64,000 nucleotides of DNA from Pedobacter roseus (GTDB lineage: Bacteria; Bacteroidota; Bacteroidia; Sphingobacteriales; Sphingobacteriaceae), in assembly GCF_014395225.1 (NCBI RefSeq), contig NZ_CP060723.1, forward strand, positions 1,302,001-1,366,000. The letters run 5' to 3'. Below the pieces are notes generated by a model. That model saw only the letters and a program-made list of their open reading frames with translations. It was not told the origin of the DNA and ran no database searches. Below are positions 35,432 through 43,400 of this stretch, in pieces. Position numbers and translations under genes: made by a program. The stretch's first letter is position 1. Every line of letters starts with the position of its first letter.

Positions 35432-36586
35432 TTAAACCTTCTTCACCGATTTCAAAAACACAAAACCTACCACACCCGATAAGATTGAAGCCGTTAATAT
35501 CGCAAACTTCGCTTCCGAAACATGTAACACCTCGCTAAAAGAGAGCAGTGCAATAAAAATCGACATGGTAAAACCGATTCCGGCGAGCATGCCCAAACCT
35601 AAGATGTGTTTCCAGCCTGCTCCGGTGGGTAAATCTGCCCATTTCAGTTTCACGGCAAGCCAGCTAAAAAAGGTTACGCCAATGGTTTTGCCAGCAAATA
35701 AACCTACGATGATGCCGAGGCCTAAAGGAGAAACCAGTCCCGTAAGCATTTCTTTCTGGAAAGTGATATTCGTATTGGCCAGTGCGAAAACCGGCATAAT
35801 GAGGTAATTTACCGGAGTGGTTAAAAAATGCTCCAGTTTTTCTAAAGGCGATTCGATATCGGTGTCGTTGGTGGGGATGGTGAAAGCCAGTAATACCCCT
35901 GCAATGGTGGCGTGGATGCCCGAGTGGTGGATGAAATACCAGAGGAATATACCCGGGATGAGGTAAAATACGAGTTTCTTTACGCCGAAATAATTCATCA
36001 AACCTAAAAGCACCAGGATGCCCCCGGCCATGGCCAGGTATTCGAAATGGATCTGTTGCGTATAAAAGATCGCGATGACGAGAATGGCACCGAGATCATC
36101 TACAATGGCCAAAGCGGCCAGGAATATTTTTAAACTGGTGGGTACGCTTTTACCCAGCATGGCGATAATGGCGAGCGCAAAGGCAATGTCGGTAGCCATG
36201 GGGATGCCCCAGCCACCGGCGGTTTCTGCGCCTTTATTAAAGAGGCTATAAATTATTGCAGGTACGAGCATGCCCCCTAAGGCGGCGATTACGGGTAAGG
36301 CTGCGCTTTTAAGGGAGGAGAGTTCGCCTTCTACAAGTTCGCGTTTAATTTCGAGTCCTACAAGTAGGAAAAATATGGCCATTAAGGCGTCGTTTATCCA
36401 GGCTAAAATGCTGTAGTTTACTTCACCAAAGCCTAATTTGACGGCTAAAAAAGCTTCGAAACTTTCTTTAGAGGCAGTATTTGCGATGAGCAGGGAGATG
36501 GCAACGCAAATGAGCAGTAAAAAGCCGCCTACTTGTCCGGAGCGGAAAAAACGCTGAAATGCTTCTAGGTTGATGATTTTAGGCAT
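35432..36586 (-). CDS. nhaA: Na+/H+ antiporter NhaA
   Basis: NhaA exports Na+ in exchange for two H+ across the inner membrane. The 384-residue protein has about 12 hydrophobic helices. It carries the adjacent aspartates of the ion site in LAIVDDLGAILVI (about 163-175 region) and the loop IPMATDIAFALAIIAMLG, both diagnostic. A C-terminal MLAGIGFTMSIFIALLSF helix agrees with the family, and the length is typical. The gene is single and reads toward the defence island. Its upstream side faces the tandem repeat array. Confidence 0.96.
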   Translation of the reverse strand: MPKIINLEAFQRFFRSGQVGGFLLLICVAISLLIANTASKESFEAFLAVKLGFGEVNYSILAWINDALMAIFFLLVGLEIKRELVEGELSSLKSAALPVIAALGGMLVPAIIYSLFNKGAETAGGWGIPMATDIAFALAIIAMLGKSVPTSLKIFLAALAIVDDLGAILVIAIFYTQQIHFEYLAMAGGILVLLGLMNYFGVKKLVFYLIPGIFLWYFIHHSGIHATIAGVLLAFTIPTNDTDIESPLEKLEHFLTTPVNYLIMPVFALANTNITFQKEMLTGLVSPLGLGIIVGLFAGKTIGVTFFSWLAVKLKWADLPTGAGWKHILGLGMLAGIGFTMSIFIALLSFSEVLHVSEAKFAILTASILSGVVGFVFLKSVKKV

Positions 36587-36749
36587 AGGGGTAAAAATAG
36601 TGAAAGAAGAGGGAAAAGGGGATGTTTTTTGTGAAATGTTGTGGAGGGGTAATAGGGAGGTTATCCGATAGCTATGGGATTCCGAGTATTTGGGAAACGT
36701 AAAGCACTTGATATTCTTTGCCTCTTGCCCTGGCTTTCCTCTTGCTCGG

Positions 36750-36995
36750 GCTTGCCTCGGTTCGCCGCCACCGAGGGGGCTCTTTCTTTATCCTTGATGA
36801 TAAAGAAACAAACAATCAAGGCTTGGAACTGATGTTGGATAAATTCGTCAAAGCTTATTGGTCGCCAGCACAAGCCCCGATGAAAAATCGGGGAGGGCGT
36901 GCTGCCTCGGGGTAGTGGAAGGTTGAAAGGAGGTACAAAAGCTTTAACGTTTTCTCCTTCCATCATTTCCGAGGCCGGTAGCAGGGAGTATAGGG
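36750..36995 (+). repeat. Structured repeat, type A copy preceding the tandem array
   Basis: P1 is CCTCGGT with ACCGAGG. P2 is TTTCTTTATC 36783-36792 with GATAAAGAAA 36799-36808, loop CTTGAT 36793-36798, partner ATCAAGG 36815-36821. The rest matches the type A copies, including the CCCCGAT/ATCGGGG hairpin and CCGAGGC closing stem. It is followed by a CCCGAACCTTCGGG hairpin and an AT-rich link into the tandem array. Confidence 0.75.
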
Positions 36996-37134
36996 ATATT
37001 ACGCGTAGTTTCTACATCGATCAATTCGTCATTTCGATCCGATAGCTATCGGATGAAGCGCAGTCCCGAACCTTCGGGAGAGAAATCTTTGGACTATATT
37101 TAATTAAAAAATTAAGATTTTATCTTGTTTATCT

Positions 37135-39248
37135 ATGAAAATCTCTATCGGCTCATTGCCGCCGGGGGCTAGTCCTTTTTCCTTGATGAAAAAGGGACCA
37201 AAAAATCAAGGCTTGGATCTGATGTCGGATAAATTCGTCAAAGCTTATTGGTCGCCAGCACAAGCCCCGATGAAAAATCGGGGAGGGCGTGCTGCCTCGG
37301 GGTAGTGGTAGGTTGAAAGGAGGTGCAAAAGCTTTAACGCTTTCTCCTTCCATCATTTCCGAGGCCGGATAGCAGGGAGCAGAGGGATTGCCCGCGTTAT
37401 TTCTATCAAGATAAATCGTCATTTCGACTGAAGCGCAGTCCCGAACCTTCGGGAGAGAAATCTTTGGACTATGTTTAATTAAAAAATAAGATTTTATCTT
37501 GTTTATCTATGAAAATCTCTATCGGCTCATTGCCGCCGGGGGCTAGTCCTTTTTCCTTGATGAAAAAGGGACCAAAAAATCAAGGCTTGGATCTGATGTC
37601 GGATAAATTCGTCAAAGCTTATTGGTCGCCAGCACAAGCCCCGATGAAAAATCGGGGAGGGCGTGCTGCCTCGGGGTAGTGGTAGGTTGAAAGGAGGTGC
37701 AAAAGCTTTAACGCTTTCTCCTTCCATCATTTCCGAGGCCGGATAGCAGGGAGCAGAGGGATTGCCCGCGTTATTTCTATCAAGATAAATCGTCATTTCG
37801 ACTGAAGCGCAGTCCCGAACCTTCGGGAGAGAAATCTTTGGACTATGTTTAATTAAAGAATAAGATTTTATCTTGTTTATCTATGAAAATCTCTATCGGC
37901 TCATTGCCGCCGGGGGCTAGTCCTTTTTCCTTGATGAAAAAGGGACCAAAAAATCAAGGCTTGGATCTGATGTCGGATAAATTCGTCAAAGCTTTTTGGT
38001 CGCCAGCACAAGCCCCGATGAAAAATCGGGGAGGGAGTGCTGCCTCGGGGTAGTGGTAGGTCGAAAGGAGTTGCAAAAGCTTTAACGCTTTCTCCTTCCA
38101 TCATTTCCGAGGCCGGATAGCAGGGAGCAGAGGGATTGCCCGCGTTATTTCTATCAAGATAAATCGTTATTTCGACTGAAGCGCAGCGGAACGGAGAAAT
38201 CTTTGGACTATGTTTAATTAAAAAATAAGATTTTATCTTGTTTATCTATGAAAATCTCTATCGGCTCATTGCCGCCGGGGGCTAGTCCTTTTTTCTTGAT
38301 GAAAAAGGGACCAAAAAATCAAGGCTTGGATCTGATGTCGGATAAATTCGTCAAAGCTTTTTGGTCGCCAGCACAAGCCCCGATGAAAAATCGGGGAGGG
38401 CGTGCTGCCTCGGGGTAGTGGTAGGTCGAAAGGAGGTGCAAAAGCTTTAACGCTTTCTCCTTCCATCATTTCCGAGGCCGGATAGCAGGGAGCAGAGGGA
38501 TTGCCCGCGTTATTTCTATCAAGATAAATCGTTATTTCGACTGAAGCGCAGCGGAACGGAGAAATCTTTGGACTATGTTTAATTAAAAAATAAGATTTTA
38601 TCTTGTTTATCTATGAAAATCTCTATCGGCTCATTGCCGCCGGGGGCTAGTCCTTTTTTCTTGATGAAAAAGGGACCAAAAAATCAAGGCTTGGATCTGA
38701 TGTCGGATAAATTCGTCAAAGCTTTTTGGTCGCCAGCACAAGCCCGATGAAAAATCGGGGAGGGCGTGCTGCCTCGGGGTAGTGGTAGGTCGAAAGGAGG
38801 TGCAAAAGCTTTAACGCTTTCTCCTTCCATCATTTCCGAGGCCGGTAGCAGGGAGTATAGGGATATTACGCGTAGTTTCTACATCGATCAATTCGTCATT
38901 TCGATCCGGTAGCTATCGGATGAAGCGCAGTCCCGAACCTTCGGGAGAGAAATCTTTGGACTATGTTTAATTAAAAAATAAGATTTTATCTTGTTTATCT
39001 ATGAAAATCTCTATCGGCTCATTGCCGCCGGGGGCTAGTCCTTTTTCCTTGATGAAAAAGGGACCAAAAAATCAAGGCTTGGATCTGATGTCGGATAAAT
39101 TCGTCAAAGCTTATTGGTCGCCAGCACAAGCCCGATGAAAAATCGGGGAGGGTGTGCTGCCTCGGGGTAGTGGTAGGTCGAAAGGAGTTGCAAAAGCTTT
39201 AACGCTTTCTCCTTCCATCATTTCCCAGGCCGGATAGCATGGAGCATA
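37135..39248 (+). repeat. Tandem array of six structured-repeat units
   Basis: Six head-to-tail units begin at ATGAAAATCTCTATCGGC at 37135, 37509, 37883, 38248, 38613 and 39001, so periods are 374, 374, 365, 365 and 388 nt. Each unit has P2 (GTCC-TTTTTC with GAAAAA-GGGAC or close variants), the loop CTTGAT and its partner ATCAAGG, the CCCCGAT/ATCGGGG hairpin, the AAAGC/GCTTT hairpin and the GAGGCCGG end. Units are joined by an AT-rich link. The short minus-strand frames starting MMEGE are by-products. Confidence 0.85.
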
Positions 39249-39316
39249 TTGCAGGGTGCGGTAATTTGTTTTTCAAGCCCTTTCCCTTTCAGGGGAAAGG
39301 TGCTGAAGGCGGATAG
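39244..39316 (+). repeat. Terminal module of the structured repeat, copy 2
   Basis: GCATATTGCAGGGTGCGGTA, then a CCTTTCCC/GGGGAAAGG hairpin and GGCGGATAG, close the tandem array exactly as at 17594-17666. Confidence 0.65.
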
Positions 39317-39410
39317 GGGTTTAAGGTGCTTGAAAGTAAACAAAACACAGTTCAAAGATTTCTCCATTTCGCTGTGCTCCAGTCGAAATGACGATAATTC
39401 TTCTAAAATA

Positions 39411-39442
39411 AAAAGCCGCAGATACTTAGATCTGCGGCTTTT
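39411..39442. terminator. Strong bidirectional terminator
   Basis: AAAAGCCGCAGAT 39411-39423 pairs perfectly with ATCTGCGGCTTTT 39430-39442 around a 6-nt loop, with CGTTTTTT after it. It can end transcripts from either side, including the PorP/SprF operon on the minus strand and anything read through the repeat array. Confidence 0.75.
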
Positions 39443-39554
39443 CGTTTTTTCATCATGCTAAATGATGTATATTGTTGCATTAAGATTCCCGCCTGCGCGG
39501 GAATGACGACCATTCTTTAAGACTGAAACAAGTTTTTTGAATGATTGCTATAGC

Positions 39555-40475
39555 TTATGGCTTCTTGCCAATATTTACACGGATATTCACTTCGAAATCG
39601 CCGTCGGTATAACCGCTGATGGCTGAAGTGGCGGTATTGTAATAAGCCATGAAATATAAGGTCGATTTGTAATTCATTCCGAAACCAACGGTAGCGTTCT
39701 GCGTATTGTGGTACATCGCCATCAGGTATAATTTATCGTTGGCGAAGTTTGCGTTTACCCCTGCATCCCATAAATTTTCGTAATTTTTAATGCCCCTGAA
39801 AACACCTTTTGGCTCGAGGCTAATGCCATTGATGCCTGATCCTAACATGAATTTATAACTCACGGCGGAATAAAAGGTGGGTTTATCGGCAAAGTTTAAA
39901 TCGTCTTTTCTGAAAACGGAGCGCATGTTGGGCACGGCACCTTCAACGGTTAAACCTTTTGAAGTATAGGAAATACCAAAATCGCCATCTAAATAATAAC
40001 CCCTGTCGTTAAAACGGGCGATGGATGGGTCGTTGATGTCGCTATTTCTTACGCTGCTTAAATCGAGTTTGTCCTGACTTGCACCAAAAGAGATCCCGAA
40101 GTTTAATTTCTGGTCGTCGCTGTTTAGCGGCAGGTGATAGGCAAAAGTACCCACGGCTTTGGTACGCTGAATCCCGCCCGATTTCTCGTTGTAGATGTTT
40201 ATGCCCCAGCCCACTTTGTTCAGCTGCTGATCTAAAGTCACACTTTGTGTAATGGGTGCACCGGGAATGTTCGACCATTGTTTGCGGAAACTTCCGTTGA
40301 TGTTGAAACCTTCGTTAATACCGGCCATTGAGGGGTTAACGAGGTAACGGTTCTGGAAATACTGTGCATTGAGTGGAAGGATCTGCGCTTTTGCAGATCC
40401 GAAAAATAATGTGATTGCTGCAAATAGAAACGTTACGCGACGCATTTGCTTTATGTTTTTTGTAATTGCTCTCAT
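39555..40475 (-). CDS. PorP/SprF family type IX secretion outer membrane protein
   Basis: PorP/SprF-like proteins are outer-membrane barrels that accompany substrates of the type IX secretion system, often those with a type B (CHU_C) sorting domain. The 306-residue protein has a signal peptide ending in FFGSAKAQ and the family start PLNAQYFQNRYLVNPSMAGI. A middle SYKFMLGSGINGISLEPKGV and a final barrel strand (YTDGDFEVNIRVNIGKKP) complete it. An internal ATG at 40445 (MRRVTFLF) gives a neater signal peptide than the first ATG. It lies 8 nt after the giant CHU_C protein gene, which is its probable partner. Confidence 0.9.
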   Translation of the reverse strand: MRAITKNIKQMRRVTFLFAAITLFFGSAKAQILPLNAQYFQNRYLVNPSMAGINEGFNINGSFRKQWSNIPGAPITQSVTLDQQLNKVGWGINIYNEKSGGIQRTKAVGTFAYHLPLNSDDQKLNFGISFGASQDKLDLSSVRNSDINDPSIARFNDRGYYLDGDFGISYTSKGLTVEGAVPNMRSVFRKDDLNFADKPTFYSAVSYKFMLGSGINGISLEPKGVFRGIKNYENLWDAGVNANFANDKLYLMAMYHNTQNATVGFGMNYKSTLYFMAYYNTATSAISGYTDGDFEVNIRVNIGKKP

Positions 40476-40483
40476 GTCTGTAA

Positions 40484-43400
40484 TTAGTCTCTGATGATGT
40501 TGATGTAACCTTTAAATGTACCGATACCATTACCTAAATCGATGATGTAATAATAGGTTCCTTCACTCAACGGACTGCCGTTAATGGTTCCGTCCCAATC
40601 ATTGGTATAGGTATGTTTGGTGTATAATATCCTTCCGGCCTTATCAAATATCTTTAAGGTATTGTTTGGATAATAATCGATGTTTTTTACGATAAATTTA
40701 TCGTTGTATCCATCACCATTAGGCGTAACTACGGTACTGGCTTCGAGTTTATAATCATCTATTACCGTAATGGCAATGGTTTGATCGCTCACACAACCAC
40801 TGGCATTGGTTACGGTAACGCGGTAAGTACCGCTCTGTTTCGGACGGATGGTTAAGGCAGGCGTGTTTTGTCCGCTCACCACATCAGAGCCCGACCAGCT
40901 GTATTGTGTGCCGCCGGTAGCGGTTAAAATAATCGCATCTCCTTTGGAAATCGACAAACCTTTATTGCTGCTGATCGAAACTACCGGTATAGCGTTTACC
41001 GTTACGGTTGCTGTTCCGGTTTGTGTCTGGCTGGCATAAGCATCGGCCACGCTCACTAAGGTATAGGTGAAGGTACCTGCTGCATTGGTTGGCACACTCA
41101 CCGTTGCTGTAGTCGAATTTGTGGTAACGGTGCGGTTACTGCCTCCGTTTACGGTATAAGTAAAGGTATAAGGTGCTGTTCCAACTGATCCGGTAAAGGT
41201 GATGTTTGGCGATGAACCGAAATTACATACTGATGTAGTACCTGCAATGGTAGCCATTGGTAAAGGACGAACCGTTACCGTTGCCGAACCGGTTTGCGGC
41301 TGACCACAGTTTACATCGGCCACGCTTACTAAATTGTACACAAAAGTTCCTACTGCCGAAGTTGGCGCTGATACCGTTGCGGTATTGCCTGTTGAGGTTA
41401 CTGTTCTGCTTGCCCCGCCATTAATGTTATAGGTGAAGGTATACGGCGCAGTTCCGTTAGCACCGGTGAAGGTAATATTTGGAGCAGGCGCGAGGTTTGG
41501 TACCGCTGTTGAACCTGAGATACTTGCTGTGGCTAAAGTCCTTACGGTGATGGTTGCGGTTCCGCTTTGTGCCTGGCCTGCATTTACATCACTCACATTC
41601 AGTAAATTGTAGTTAAAAGTACCTGCAACATTTGCTGGGGCAGTTACCGTAGCTGTGGTATTTGTACCTGTAGTGCTCACCGTTTGGCTTGCACCGCCGT
41701 TAATGTTATAGGTAAATACATAAGGCCCTGTTCCGTTTCCACCGGTAAAAGTAACCGTTGGTGCGGCTGCGTTTAAGCATAAGGCCGTAGTTCCGGCAAT
41801 GCCGGCCACTGGGATAGGATTAATTTTAACCGTGGTGGAGATATTTTGAGGCTGTGTACTGTAAGCATCTGTTATGCTGGTTACCGTATAAACAAAGGTA
41901 GCCACGGTATTGCTTGGCGCCGTTACCGTTGCGGTATTTGTTACTGATGTTAAGGTTTGGCTTGCACCACCATTAATGTTATAGGTAAAAGTAAATGGTG
42001 CAGTACCTGCAGTTGCGGTAAAGGTAATTACTGGTGCGGTGGTATTTACAGGAATAGAAATATTACCGCTTAATGCTGCAACCGGTTTAGCATAAATGTG
42101 CAGGCTGGCTGCGGTATAATTAATGGCATAATTCGGATTAATGGCCAGCGTACCCACCTTTATGGCAAAATCGCCGGGAGTTTCGCCTGCATCTCTTGTT
42201 AAGGCTCCGGTAAATACATCGGTACCCAGTAAAGCTGGTGTAGCGGTATAGGTAAATACAGGATCTGAAGTTCCTTCAACTTTTATTTTGGCATCGGCCT
42301 TCACATTGATTGGTTTAGGCGCCACTGTCAGGATTAATTGTTTTGAAGCTTCATTATAAAAGGCATCACCGGGTTGGGTTGCGGTAATGGTTGCGGTACC
42401 GGCTCCAACAATCTGAATATCGTTGTTGCTGATTTTTGCAACATTGGTATTGCTGCTGGTGTACACAATATTGATACTGGTGTTGTCGCTGGTTGCACCT
42501 GCATCAAAATCCGGGTCGCCATAGGTAACGGTTTTGGTGGCGGTAAAAGTGATCTGCTGATCTTTTTTTACCACTGCATCATCTCTGGTATACCAGATAG
42601 GGGAAGTAATTATCCGGCTTCCGTCTGATTCAACAATGTCTGCATAATAATAACCTGTTTTTAAATTGGCCAGGGTGGTGTGGCTATACGTTAACTGGCC
42701 TGTGGCACTGGTTAACAGTTCGGTTGGGTTTACTCCGGTACCTGGCTCACCATACATTAATTTAATACTGGTTACATCTTTTGTGGTTTTAGAAGTGACC
42801 TCTATCTGTGGTGCGCCAGCCACGGTAAATACGCTGCCAACGGGTTGTTTGTTGATGGTGAAAAGCACTTTAGCAGCCGAATCTTCTGAGGCATAAAAGC
42901 GCATTTTTTTAACGGCATCCAGGATGTCGTTTTCGGTAAGGGCAGGCGAAAGTACCACCAGCCTGGCCTTGGTATGGCGACCGAAAGTAAGGTTGTGGTT
43001 ATCGTGATCTATTGTGGCACCAAGGTGATAACCTTTTGCGAGCATCCTGTTGTAATAGCTCAGGTAACTCATTGAGCTGGCGGGATCTGAATAGGTAATG
43101 TTTTTTGATGTTGCCGGACCGCTTTCGAGTGCTGTTCCTACAATTGCACTATCGGCACTGATATCGTAATTGGCTACTAAATTGTTATAATCGGTGGTAT
43201 TGGGGTGGGCCAGTGTGGCTACCGCATTTAAACCATGCCTGTTGATAATCCTGAATAAACCGGTGTTGCCGGTATAGGTGTTTTTAGGTACAAAGATATC
43301 GTAGTTGTCGTTTTCCCATCCAACCAGCGAATCGATACCGTAAACAATAACGTGACCGCCACCGCTGATTACACCCCACTCCATACCATGTAAGGCCAGG

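Noticed and set aside
37135..39248. CRISPR array
   Set aside because: Units of about 370 nt with no short direct repeat/spacer alternation and no cas genes nearby. The 21-bp repeat at 19.8 kb also has no spacers.
36661..39461. Minus-strand frames starting MMEGE(N/S)VKAF and + strand frames in the tandem repeats
   Set aside because: They appear only because the structured repeat happens to be open there. They carry no domain, signal or third-position pattern, and copies change by indels in the joining parts. RNA structure explains the conservation better.
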